Below, in pieces: positions 29,473 to 38,190 of a stretch of DNA of 48,419 nt. The notes under the pieces are model-generated. The model ran no database searches. It had not been told where the DNA came from and worked only from the letters and a program-made list of their open reading frames with translations. The translations under genes and the position numbers were made by a program. Source of the DNA: Acetivibrio straminisolvens JCM 21531 (GTDB lineage Bacteria; Bacillota; Clostridia; Acetivibrionales; Acetivibrionaceae); contig NZ_BAVR01000025.1 of assembly GCF_000521465.1 (NCBI RefSeq), positions 1 through 48,419 on the forward strand, written 5' to 3'. Each line of letters begins with the position of its first letter. Position 1 is the stretch's first letter.

Positions 29473-30319
29473 TAGATAAAAAGATTCTTCAAATGCATTT
29501 TAGCCGTAATGCAAAAAACTATGATTCATACGCGAAAGTTCAAAAGAAGATGGCAGATACTCTGCTGTGTATGCTGGACTTGGATTCAAAAAGCAGATTG
29601 GATATTCTGGATGTGGGCTGTGGCACAGGGTATCTTACGAAGCTTTTGCTTGACCGTTGGCCGAATGCCCGGATAACGGCAGTAGATATTGCACCGGGAT
29701 GATTGAATATGCAAGGGACAGATTTAAGGAGAACAATGTGGAGTTTGCCTGCCTTGATATTGAGGAAGCTGAACTTAACAAAAAATATGACCTCGTAATT
29801 TCAAATGCTACCTTTCAATGGTTTAACGACTTGGGAGGTACTGTCAATAAGCTTGTCCAAAGTCTTAAAAATGACGGAGTACTTGCCTTTTCCACTTTTG
29901 GGCATATGACTTTTAACGAACTTCATTTTTCATATGAAACTGCCCGCAAAAAACTTAAAATAGGTGAAGAATTTCCGCCAAGCCAAAAATTCTGTAACGC
30001 AAAAGAGATACTTAAGATTTGCAGTGAGACATTTGAAGGGCTTGAGAGCTTTGAATTTGATACGGTCAAAAAAGAAAGCCTCGAATATGAGTATTTTTAC
30101 ACGGTAAGAGAATTTTTAGATTCCGTGAAAAAAATCGGAGCGAACAACAGCAACAAAGAAAGAAAGGTAAATACCGCACTTACGAAAGAAATGATACGGG
30201 TTTACGAGGAGATGTTTAAAGCAAATGGATTGGTGAGAGCAACCTATCATTGCATCTTCATAACAGCAAGAAAGAAACTTGCGGCAAATACAAGAAGGCT
30301 GGTGAATGCAGTTGTATGA
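29469..30319 (+). CDS. bioC: malonyl-ACP O-methyltransferase BioC (frameshifted)
   Basis: BioC methylates malonyl-ACP to start pimelate synthesis on the fatty-acid machinery. The SAM motif is [18 protein letters not shown], then ITAVDIAPG, and the family signature [10 protein letters not shown] is clear. The N-terminus ([19 protein letters not shown]) is typical. The frame ends at 29702, but adding one A to GGATG restores [12 protein letters not shown] and the rest reads to 30319, giving 283 residues. The start is GTG, overlapping the bioH stop. It overlaps bioA by 14 bases. Confidence 0.93.
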
Positions 30320-31663
30320 CTTGCAGAAAAAAGACTTGGAATATATTTGGCACCCTTGTTCGCAGATGAAGGATTATGAAGACTTTCCTCCCATTGTTAT
30401 TGAGAGGGGAGAGGGACCATACATTTTTGATGTTATGGGCAATCGGTATATTGACGCGGTATCCTCTTGGTGGGTGAATCTTTTCGGACACTGCAACAAA
30501 AGAATCAATGATGCAGTCAAAAAACAACTTGACAGCCTTGAACATGTGATATTTGCAAATTTTTCCCACAGGCCTGCCATTGAGTTGGCCGAGAAAATCG
30601 TTGAAATTACCCCGCAAGGGCTAAACAAGGTGTTTTTTGCAGATAACGGTTCTTCGGCCGTTGAAATTGCGCTAAAGCTTAGTTTTCAATATCACTTGCA
30701 AACCGGAAGCTGTGAAAAGAAAAGATTTGTTGCCCTGTCCGATGCCTATCACGGGGAAACTCTTGGAGCTTTGGCAGTAGGTGGGCTGGACCTGTACAGT
30801 AAAATCTACAAGCCTCTGATTATGAGTACTATAAAAGTGTCCGGGCCTGACTGTTACCGGTGCAAATATGGAAAGGAACGCACCTCTTGTGAAGCTGAAT
30901 GTTTTTGTGAAATGGAAAAGGTATTGGAAGAAAAACACAGGGAAATTTGCGGAGTAATAATTGAGCCGATGGTTCAAGCGGCGGCGGGAATGAAAATATA
31001 TTCTGCCAAGTATCTCATTAAGCTTAGGGAGGCGTGTTCTTATTACAACATCCACTTGATTGCCGATGAAATCGCAGTAGGATTTGGAAGAACGGGAAAA
31101 ATGTTTGCCTGTGAGCACGGCGGTATAAGTCCCGATATCATGTGCCTGTCGAAAGGGCTTACCGCAGGCTATATGCCTCTTTCGCTGGTTGTTACCACTC
31201 AGAAGATTTACAATGCTTTTTACAGCGATTATATTGAGCTTAAGGCATTTCTACACAGCCACAGTTATACCGGAAATCCTCTGGCTTGTGCCGCAGCCTT
31301 GGAATCGCTGAAAATTTTTGAGGATGACGATATTTTAAACACGAACAGGGAAAAATCCGAGTTGTTCAGAATGCTGGCAGAACCCCTTGCCCATAGCCAT
31401 ACCTATGTGGGAGAATTTCGGCAGATAGGATGATTGCCGCACTGGAGCTTGTTGAAAACAAGGCCCAAAAGAAGGGATTTGATTGGAAAAAACGTGTGGG
31501 ATACAATATTTACAAGCTGGCTTTAAAAAAGGGTTTGCTGCTTCGGCCTTTGGGAAATGTTTTATATTTTATGCCGCCGTATGTTGTCGGTAAAAAGGAT
31601 ATTGAGGACATTGTAAATGGTGCTTTTCATGCGATAAACGAATATTTTGGACTTGAAGTATAA
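30306..31663 (+). CDS. bioA: adenosylmethionine-8-amino-7-oxononanoate aminotransferase BioA (frameshifted)
   Basis: BioA transfers the amino group of SAM to 8-amino-7-oxononanoate using PLP. Motifs seen: [62 protein letters not shown] and the PLP lysine in [14 protein letters not shown]. The frame stops at 31431; one A added to GGATG restores [14 protein letters not shown] and reads to 31663 (452 residues, normal length). It is the last gene of the operon bioB-D-F-H-C-A. Together these genes give a complete route from malonyl-ACP to biotin. Confidence 0.94.
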
Positions 31664-31670
31664 AAAGATG

Positions 31671-31699
31671 TTCCCATAAAAGTTATAACCTGATATAAT
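31671..31699 (+). promoter_or_regulatory. candidate promoter of pabB-pabC
   Basis: TTCCCA (31671-31676), 17 bases, perfect TATAAT (31694-31699), 34 bases before the pabB ATG. The -35 matches four of six bases. Read-through from the biotin operon is also possible because I see no terminator. Confidence 0.45.
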
Positions 31700-31732
31700 T
31701 ATTTGAAATTATATTTTATCAGGGGTATAACG

Positions 31733-33145
31733 ATGCAAAATGAAGTATTTATTAAAAAAGAGATAGAAACTTCGAAAAGCGCCGTAGAAATTTTTAAGCT
31801 ATTTTATGAGGTTCCATACAGCATTTTTTTGGACAGTTCGTTAAACAATAATGAATTGGGTGAAAATTCCATAATTGTTTTTAACCCTTTTTTGGTGTTT
31901 GTGTCAAAGGGGGACAGGATAAAACTCATAAAAGGTACTCATATCGAAGAGTATACGGAAGACCCGTTATTGCTTTTAAGAAAGCTACTTCGTAGATATA
32001 AAAATACATATGTGTCCGATTTGCCGTTTTTTAGCGGGGCAGTGGGGTATTTCTCCTACGATTTGTGTCACCGGATAGAAACGTTTAAAGATCACGGAAA
32101 AGATGATATGAACATACCCGACATGATTTTTGGGTTTTATAACAATGCAATTATTGTAGACCATAAATGCAATAAAGTATATGCCGCAGTGTCTTCAATA
32201 GGGCTTGAAGACAGAGAGGATATTAATCAAGTTTTAGAGAGAAAAATAAGCGGGATAATAAAGAGAGTATGTGAGAGCAATGTAAGAAGTACAACCGCAA
32301 AAAAAGCAACGGAATGCCAAAGTTCTGTATCTTCCAATTTTACTTTGGAAGAGTATTGCAGTATGATTGGGAAAGCGAAAGAATATATCAGAAACGGTGA
32401 CATATATCAGGCTAATTTGTCCCAGCAGTTTAGGACGAATATTGGAGATTCCGAACCCTTTGATATATATGTTGATTTGCGAAAGTCAAATCCCGCGCCT
32501 TTTTCGGCGTACATGAATTTTGAGGAAATAAAGGTCTTAAGTAGTTCCCCGGAAAGATTTCTGAAAATAAACGGAAAGACTATTGAAACCCGCCCGATAA
32601 AAGGCACAAGGCCCAGGGGAAAAAGCAAAGAGGAAGATAACGAGCTTAAACATGAGCTTTTAAACAGCGAAAAAGACAGGGCAGAGCATATAATGATTGT
32701 CGATCTTGAGCGCAACGATTTGGGCAGGGTGTGCAAAATAGGAAGCGTTCATGTTGAGAAATTGCTTCAAATAGAAGAGTATTCTACGGTCCTTCATCTT
32801 GTCTCCACAGTAAAAGGGGAATTGTTGGATGATGTTGATATAATAGACTGTATTAAAGCAACGTTTCCCGGAGGTTCGATAACCGGAGCGCCCAAGATTC
32901 GGTCTATGGAGATAATAGATGAGCTGGAGCCTGTAAAAAGAAACATATACACCGGTTCAATAGGCTATATGGATTTTAACGGCAATTGTGACTTGAATAT
33001 AGCCATAAGGACTATTGTCATAAAAGATAATGAAGCTTTTTTCAATGTAGGCGGAGGTATAGTGTGGGATTCCGTTCCCGAGGATGAATACCGGGAAACC
33101 CTTGACAAAGGAAGGGCTTTGCTAAAGGTTTTGACAGGGAGGTAG
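31733..33145 (+). CDS. pabB: aminodeoxychorismate synthase component I (PabB)
   Basis: PabB aminates chorismate for 4-aminobenzoate and hence folate. The chorismate-binding domain is well conserved: RNGDIYQANLSQQF, SSSPERFL, ETRPIKGTRPRG, EHIMIVDLERNDLGRV, FPGGSITGAPKIRSME and the closing GGGIVWDSVPEDEYRET. PIKGT is the PabB/anthranilate-type signature; the lysine there favours PabB over TrpE. The ATG at 31733 has AGGGG upstream and gives 470 residues. The glutaminase subunit PabA is not in the window. pabC follows nine bases later, forming a two-gene unit. Confidence 0.92.
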   Translation: MQNEVFIKKEIETSKSAVEIFKLFYEVPYSIFLDSSLNNNELGENSIIVFNPFLVFVSKGDRIKLIKGTHIEEYTEDPLLLLRKLLRRYKNTYVSDLPFFSGAVGYFSYDLCHRIETFKDHGKDDMNIPDMIFGFYNNAIIVDHKCNKVYAAVSSIGLEDREDINQVLERKISGIIKRVCESNVRSTTAKKATECQSSVSSNFTLEEYCSMIGKAKEYIRNGDIYQANLSQQFRTNIGDSEPFDIYVDLRKSNPAPFSAYMNFEEIKVLSSSPERFLKINGKTIETRPIKGTRPRGKSKEEDNELKHELLNSEKDRAEHIMIVDLERNDLGRVCKIGSVHVEKLLQIEEYSTVLHLVSTVKGELLDDVDIIDCIKATFPGGSITGAPKIRSMEIIDELEPVKRNIYTGSIGYMDFNGNCDLNIAIRTIVIKDNEAFFNVGGGIVWDSVPEDEYRETLDKGRALLKVLTGR

Positions 33146-33153
33146 CAGGTGGA

Positions 33154-33948
33154 ATGGAGTGTTTTAACGGTATCAAAATAGAGGATTTTGCGGTTTTATA
33201 TGGTTTTAGTTTGTTTGAGACTTTTTTTGTAGATGAATACGGAAGGGTATTCTTACTTGAAAAGCATATTGACAGGCTGTTTAATTCAATGGCGCATTTC
33301 GGGTTTGAGACTGGTTTTACAAAAGACAATTTAATGTCCATGGTAATGGATTATATAAAAAAGTATGACTTAAAAAACGTTATACTAAGACTTACTGTCA
33401 CCTATGGCAATAAGAATAAAGGTATAGAACCTGCCGTCTTTTTTTCAACGAGGGAAAACACGTATAAAAAAGCTATTTATGAGAAGGGCTTTAAACTTAT
33501 GGTGTCGGGGCTTGTGAAAAATGCCGGTTCCCCTGTCATAGCCCATAAAACGGGAAACTATCTTGAGAATTATATGGAAGGCCAAAGAGCGTTAAAAAAT
33601 GGTTTTGATGATGTGATTTTTTTAAATACAAAATCGGAAATAACGGAGACATCAAAGAGCAATATATTTTTTGTCCGTGACGGCAAATTATATACTCCCC
33701 ACGTAAGCAGCGGGCTGCTGCCGGGGATTATAAGGCAGTGGGTGCTGAAAAAATCCAAAGAGATAGGCGTTATTTGTGAGGAGGGCCGTTATTCATTGGA
33801 ATTGCTTCTTTCTGCAGAAGAAGTATTTGTCACCAACTCCGTTATCGGCATTGTGCCTGTAAATAGCATAGAAAATAAAGGGATTGGAAGTGAAATTCCG
33901 GGGAAGCTAACCGGTTTATTAATGAGAGAACTTGAAAATGTCATGTAG
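33154..33948 (+). CDS. pabC: aminodeoxychorismate lyase (PabC), class IV aminotransferase fold
   Basis: PabC releases 4-aminobenzoate and pyruvate. The 264-residue product has the class IV PLP fold: YGFSLFETFFVDEYG at the start, RLTVTYG, the PLP lysine in IAHKTGNYLENYM and the late TSKSNIFFV and EEVFVTNSVIGIVPV motifs. Branched-chain or D-amino acid transaminases share the fold, but adjacency to pabB makes PabC the best call. The ATG follows GCAGGTGG. Confidence 0.9.
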   Translation: MECFNGIKIEDFAVLYGFSLFETFFVDEYGRVFLLEKHIDRLFNSMAHFGFETGFTKDNLMSMVMDYIKKYDLKNVILRLTVTYGNKNKGIEPAVFFSTRENTYKKAIYEKGFKLMVSGLVKNAGSPVIAHKTGNYLENYMEGQRALKNGFDDVIFLNTKSEITETSKSNIFFVRDGKLYTPHVSSGLLPGIIRQWVLKKSKEIGVICEEGRYSLELLLSAEEVFVTNSVIGIVPVNSIENKGIGSEIPGKLTGLLMRELENVM

Positions 33949-33959
33949 ATGGATTGATT

Positions 33960-34970
33960 TCACTGCCCAAAACCCCATACATTAGAATAAATCTCAAGCA
34001 TCAATTCTTCCACACGCTTATAATCGGGATTATCGGGAAGAGAAGTGTTTTCTGCCGCTAATCTGAATCTGCGTTCATACTCATCAACCATTTCAAACAA
34101 CTCGTTATAAGAGTACTTTCCTTTACGTATATCAAGCAAAAACTCCCGTTCTTTTTCTCTATAAGTGTTAATTCCTTTACCTTCGAGGATTTCCGTTCCG
34201 GTAATCAACAGCCGGATTAAGTGCATGGCATGTTTGTTAAGGTGAAGTTCATCTTTTTTGTTGTTTCTGTGATTTAGTTTTGAGTAATTCTTCACAACGT
34301 TGCTCATATCCGAATAGATATTTTTAAGGTCTCTTAGGGGGTAGTGCTTAAGGTTTATATCAATAAATATTTCTGTGTCCATTTCTTGTTTGTCTGATTG
34401 GTCAATGTAAAGGTTAATTTCTTCATTTGTAAAACTCTTGTAAGTTCTTTTTAAGTGCTCCATTTGGCCCAAAATACTGTCAAGAATATGCTGCTCCTTT
34501 TCTGCTTGAGGGTAGCTGTCTCTTGCAAGAGCGTTCTTAAGCCTCCTTAGCTGGGCTGTTGCATAATTGCCAAAGCTGTGTATTGCCTTTTTAGAAAAAA
34601 ATAAATCAGCATTATCCCTTAAAAGCTGTCCTTCCTTTGTTATGACAAGAAGATGATCATCTCTTGTGCCTAAAATCTCGAGAACATTTGGGTTGCTATC
34701 CAGACACAGACTAATAAACTTTTTGAGCCCGTAAACCACGGTGTCTGTTGTCCTGTCTTCGAACTGCTCAAAACTTGATAATCCTAAAAGGTCTTGTTTT
34801 ACTTCTATTGTGACGCCTCTGATATCGATATCGCTGGTATCGACATTTGTTCCATAGGCAATGGACCCTGCTGTCGTTAGAATTAATATGTTTTCTCTAA
34901 GGCGGGGGTCTGTTCTTAGAAATTCATATTTATCGGTATTTAACATGTCTTTTATGTCTTGTATATCCAT
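33960..34970 (-). CDS. RlaP-like nucleotidyltransferase (DNA polymerase beta superfamily)
   Basis: The 336-residue protein has a minimal nucleotidyltransferase signature, GS at residues 35-36 in TTAGSIAYGT followed by D47-x-D49 in DTSDIDIRG, as in the RlaP/COG3541 family that has been linked to RNA repair. A helical C-terminal half has repeated basic and acidic segments (NHRNNKKDELHLNKHAMHLIRLL). The substrate is unknown. AAGGAG precedes the ATG. It converges on pabC with 11 bases between the two stops, and nothing around it suggests a partner RNA ligase. Confidence 0.75.
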   Translation of the reverse strand: MDIQDIKDMLNTDKYEFLRTDPRLRENILILTTAGSIAYGTNVDTSDIDIRGVTIEVKQDLLGLSSFEQFEDRTTDTVVYGLKKFISLCLDSNPNVLEILGTRDDHLLVITKEGQLLRDNADLFFSKKAIHSFGNYATAQLRRLKNALARDSYPQAEKEQHILDSILGQMEHLKRTYKSFTNEEINLYIDQSDKQEMDTEIFIDINLKHYPLRDLKNIYSDMSNVVKNYSKLNHRNNKKDELHLNKHAMHLIRLLITGTEILEGKGINTYREKEREFLLDIRKGKYSYNELFEMVDEYERRFRLAAENTSLPDNPDYKRVEELMLEIYSNVWGFGQ

Positions 34971-35398
34971 AAACTTACTCCTTTTATTTTACGGAATATT
35001 TTTTATTCAATTTCAATGATTTTTAGTTTTTTCAGTATTTCGTTCTGCATTGGCAATCCTTCTTTCATTGTATTGAAATTGCAAAATTACCAAATCGTCA
35101 CGAACGCATAATGGCTGTTTTATTAAAATAATACTATAGTTAAAAAGCCAAGTCCAGTAATATAGTGAGTATCATATAGGAAACGGCAACAGGGACTTGA
35201 ATCTTCGTGAAATGAAAATCTTTAACAATTTTATTTTTTCTTTTCAAGGAAATACTTAAATGATAAAATGATATTTGTTAACAATAATATTAAAATTGAT
35301 TTAGTCATAATTTGGACAAGGGTAAAGCTTTATCTAAATTACTTTGACATATGCCAATCCAAGGCTTTATATTCTTGTTTTGCAGGAGGTATTAAACT
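34971..35398. other. intergenic region without a recognised gene
   Basis: It separates the divergent nucleotidyltransferase and GyrI-like genes. I see no convincing ORF. AAGTCC (near 35150) and GGACTT (near 35192) are complementary but widely spaced and not persuasive. The AGGAGG of the next gene lies at 35384-35389. Confidence 0.4.
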
Positions 35399-36037
35399 AT
35401 GGCATTTGATTTTAAGAAAGAATACAAAAAGCTTTACATGCCGAAAACCGAACCTGAAATAATTGATGTTCCGGAGATGAATTTTATAGCAGTACGCGGA
35501 AAAGGTGATCCCAATGAAGAGGGTGGGGCGTATAAACAGGCCGTCAATGTTCTTTATGCAATTGCATACACGATTAAGATGAGTAATAAAAGCGGACACA
35601 ATATAGAAGGTTTCTTTGAATATGTTGTGCCTCCCTTGGAAGGATTCTGGTGGCAGGAAGGTATAGAAGGGGTGGACTATAGCCAAAAGGACAAATTTAA
35701 TTGGATTTCGGTGATACGCCTGCCGGATTTTGTATCGAAAGAAGATTTTGAATGGGCAAAAGAAGAAGCGGCCCGCAAAAAGAAAATAGACTGCTCTTTA
35801 GCGGAGTTTCTTACCGTTAAAGAAGGACTTTGTGTGCAAACTTTGCATTTGGGCCCTTTTGATGATGAGCCCAAAACAGTTGCAAAGATGGATGAATATT
35901 TGATAAAAGAAGGATATGAAAAGGACTTTTCAGAGGAACGGCTGCACCATGAGATATACCTGTCTGACCCCCGCAAGGTTGAACCGGCAAAATATAAGAC
36001 GGTTATACGGCATCCGGTAAAGAAAATAACGAAATAA
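35399..36037 (+). CDS. GyrI-like small-molecule-binding domain protein
   Basis: The 212-residue protein resembles stand-alone GyrI-like (SOUL/BacT-fold) proteins: PEMNFIAVRGKGDPNEEGGAYKQAV, YVVPPLEGFWW, NWISVIRLPDFV, LHLGPFDDEPKT and HHEIYLSDPRKVEP are family-like stretches. Members bind drug-like or hydrophobic ligands and some hydrolyse cyclopropanoid compounds; no DNA-binding domain is present here. The ATG has AGGAGG 10 bases upstream. It is monocistronic as far as I can see. Confidence 0.85.
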   Translation: MAFDFKKEYKKLYMPKTEPEIIDVPEMNFIAVRGKGDPNEEGGAYKQAVNVLYAIAYTIKMSNKSGHNIEGFFEYVVPPLEGFWWQEGIEGVDYSQKDKFNWISVIRLPDFVSKEDFEWAKEEAARKKKIDCSLAEFLTVKEGLCVQTLHLGPFDDEPKTVAKMDEYLIKEGYEKDFSEERLHHEIYLSDPRKVEPAKYKTVIRHPVKKITK

Positions 36038-36205
36038 CTGATTCAATAACCTTTTATATCCGCGTAACCTTAAATGAAAGTACATTAAAATTCTATTTTT
36101 GACGAAGTATTAAGATGAAATATATTTTTAAGCCATATAACAAGCCGACAGGTTGAATGGATTGGAGAATCCAAAACGGCAAATCTTCATTCCTGGGGGT
36201 AAGAT

Positions 36206-36916
36206 ATGTTTCTGGAATTTATAAAAGGTTATGGGATGTTGCTTTCCTATTTTGCTGTCTGTGCTTCAAGTGCGCTTGTTTTGCGTCGCTTTGTTCCAAT
36301 GCCCGATGAACTTTTCCGCAAGATTTTGCACATGATACTTTTAGGCTCTATATTCGGATGGATATACGCTTTTGAAACATGGTGGGTATCGGCGATTGCG
36401 GCAATAGTATTCATATTGATGGTTTTCCCGATTCTTGCATTTGCCGAACGCATACCCGGCTATTCCAAATTGCTTATAGAGCGCAAAAAAGGTGAGATTA
36501 AAAGAAGTCTGATAGTGGTGTTTGTTATGTTTGCCATACTGATTTGTCTTTGCTGGGGATGGCTCGGGGAAAGATATTTAGTCCTGGCATCGGTTTTGGC
36601 ATGGGGATTGGGCGATGCGGCAGCAGCACTGGTGGGAAAACGCTTCGGGCGTCATTTCATCAGAGGAAGACTGGTTGAAGGATGCAAGAGTCTTGAAGGT
36701 ACTTTTGCTATGTTTGTTGTATCCTTTATTTCGGTGATGATTGTCTTGATGGTGCATGGTAAAGTAGTGCGGTACGCTTGTATACCGATTTCGGCGGCAA
36801 CTTCCGCGGTTTGTGCGGTTGTAGAGCTTTATACAAAAAACGGTATGGATACACTGACATGTCCTTTGGCTGCGGCAGCAGTTTTGATACCGTTGGTTCA
36901 ATTGTGGGGGGTATGA
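36206..36916 (+). CDS. dolichol/phytol kinase-like (CTP transferase superfamily) membrane protein
   Basis: A 236-residue protein with about seven transmembrane helices. The RKILHMILLG segment, GLGDAAAALVGKRFGRH and LVEGCKSLEGTFAMF match the CTP-dependent kinase/cytidylyltransferase membrane family that includes SEC59 and VTE5. The final VELYTKNGMDTLTCPLAAAAVL is also typical. The lipid substrate is not known. It has GGGGGT upstream and its stop lies four bases before the next gene, so the two are probably cotranscribed. Confidence 0.75.
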   Translation: MFLEFIKGYGMLLSYFAVCASSALVLRRFVPMPDELFRKILHMILLGSIFGWIYAFETWWVSAIAAIVFILMVFPILAFAERIPGYSKLLIERKKGEIKRSLIVVFVMFAILICLCWGWLGERYLVLASVLAWGLGDAAAALVGKRFGRHFIRGRLVEGCKSLEGTFAMFVVSFISVMIVLMVHGKVVRYACIPISAATSAVCAVVELYTKNGMDTLTCPLAAAAVLIPLVQLWGV

Positions 36917-36920
36917 TATT

Positions 36921-37552
36921 ATGAAATCAAAATCAGGGGAGCGTACACTTCTGGCTTCTGTGTTGATGAGCTCACCGGGACCTTTAGTTGTGGGAACGGC
37001 GCTTTTTTTGGGCGTTCGTCTACGCAGTTTGCAGACTTTGTACGGCGTACGGCAGAACTGGGTGCAATAATTGTGTCATGGATAGTGTTCCGTATTGTAA
37101 ATAAAAAGGATGAGCTGGATGCAGCATACAAAGATAAGTTGGAACGCACTGCAAATATATGTGTAGGAGCGGCAATGTGTCTGTCGGGGGCTGCTATGTT
37201 GTTCATTGCACTGTTTTCTCCCGGCTCAAAAAAGGGAAATGTTATTCCGGGCCTTGTAATTGCAGTGCTTGGGGTAATAACAAACACATGGTTTTGGCTT
37301 AGATACCGTAGGCTCAATCGTGAAAAGCCCAATGCAATACTTGCTGTGCAAAGCAGGCTTTACTGTGCAAAGGCTGCTGTGGATGCCTGTGTAACCGCTT
37401 CCCTGACGTTTGTTGCCGTTGCACCTGCAAAGCCTGTGGCATGGTATGTTGACTTGTTGGGTTCGGTAATTGTTGCATTTTATCTCATTATAAACGGTGT
37501 TATTACAATACGCGGCAAGAATAACGTGATGAATTGGAAGCAAACTCCTTAG
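36921..37552 (+). CDS. CDF-like membrane protein (frameshifted)
   Basis: The start ATG at 36921 follows GGGGGG and reads KSKSGERTLLASVLMSSPGPLVVGTALFLG; the frame then fails at a run of seven T and three G (37003-37012). One added base gives RSSTQFADFVRRTAELGAIIVSWIVFRIV and continues to 37552, about 210 residues. Four to five transmembrane helices and the AKAAVDACVTASLTFVAV and DLLGSVIVAFYLIINGV segments resemble part of a cation diffusion facilitator, but the usual His/Asp metal site is incomplete, so transport of cations is only a possibility. Confidence 0.6.
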
Positions 37553-37692
37553 AGAAGTTTATTAAAAGAAATTTTGAACAAGCAGTTTTGAATTTCAATA
37601 GCTATATTGGCAAGTTTGTAAGCTTGTTTTGTGGTATAATGGTTTTTTAGAGATGAAGAAGTCCGGCGAAATTTAGAAAGGAGTTATCGGGA

Positions 37693-38088
37693 ATGTATAA
37701 GGAATTCAAAAAATTTGCTTTAAAGGGCAATGTGATTGATTTGGCTATTGGTGTCATAATGGGAGGAGCTTTTAGTAAAATTGTATCCTCTTTAGTGGAT
37801 GATGTTATAATGCCCTTGCTCGGAATTATTTTGGGACGCATAGACCTGACATCGTTAAAGCTAGTTATAAGACCGGCCTCGGGAGATATTGCAGAGCTTT
37901 CGCTCAAATACGGACAGTTTTTGCAGTCAGTGATAGATTTCTTAATTATAGCCTTGTCAATTTTCTTTATGATGAAGTTGTTGTTTTTGCTTAGGAAAAA
38001 AGAAGAAGAAAAACCGAAGGCTTCGGAGCCTTCTAAAGAAGAGCTTTTACTTACAGAGATACGTGATTTGTTGAAAGAGAGAAATTAA
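37693..38088 (+). CDS. mscL: large-conductance mechanosensitive channel MscL
   Basis: MscL opens under membrane tension and protects cells from osmotic downshock. The 131-residue product has the amphipathic N-terminus KEFKKFALKGNVIDLAIGVIMGGAFSKIV (TM1 gate), DDVIMPLLGIILG, TM2 (SVIDFLIIALSIFFMMKLLFLL) and the charged C-terminal helix with LLTEIRDLLKE. GAAAGGAG lies upstream. A TG-extended -10 (TATAAT, 37635-37640) stands about 50 bases before the ATG. Confidence 0.96.
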   Translation: MYKEFKKFALKGNVIDLAIGVIMGGAFSKIVSSLVDDVIMPLLGIILGRIDLTSLKLVIRPASGDIAELSLKYGQFLQSVIDFLIIALSIFFMMKLLFLLRKKEEEKPKASEPSKEELLLTEIRDLLKERN

Positions 38089-38120
38089 AATTCACAGGTT
38101 ATTAACCGGAAACGGCAAAA

Positions 38121-38155
38121 AAGAAGTACCCCCTATTGTCAGAGGTACTTTTTTA
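38121..38155. terminator. bidirectional terminator between mscL and the GH26 gene
   Basis: AAGTACC (38124-38130) pairs with GGTACTT (38144-38150), with A-run upstream and T-run downstream, between two convergent genes. Confidence 0.75.
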
Positions 38156-38190
38156 ATCTTATAGTAAAATATTTGACTGATTAATATCAA

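Noticed and set aside
35268..35462. 64-codon plus-strand frame
   Set aside because: It overlaps the start of the GyrI-like gene and has no binding site or family resemblance.
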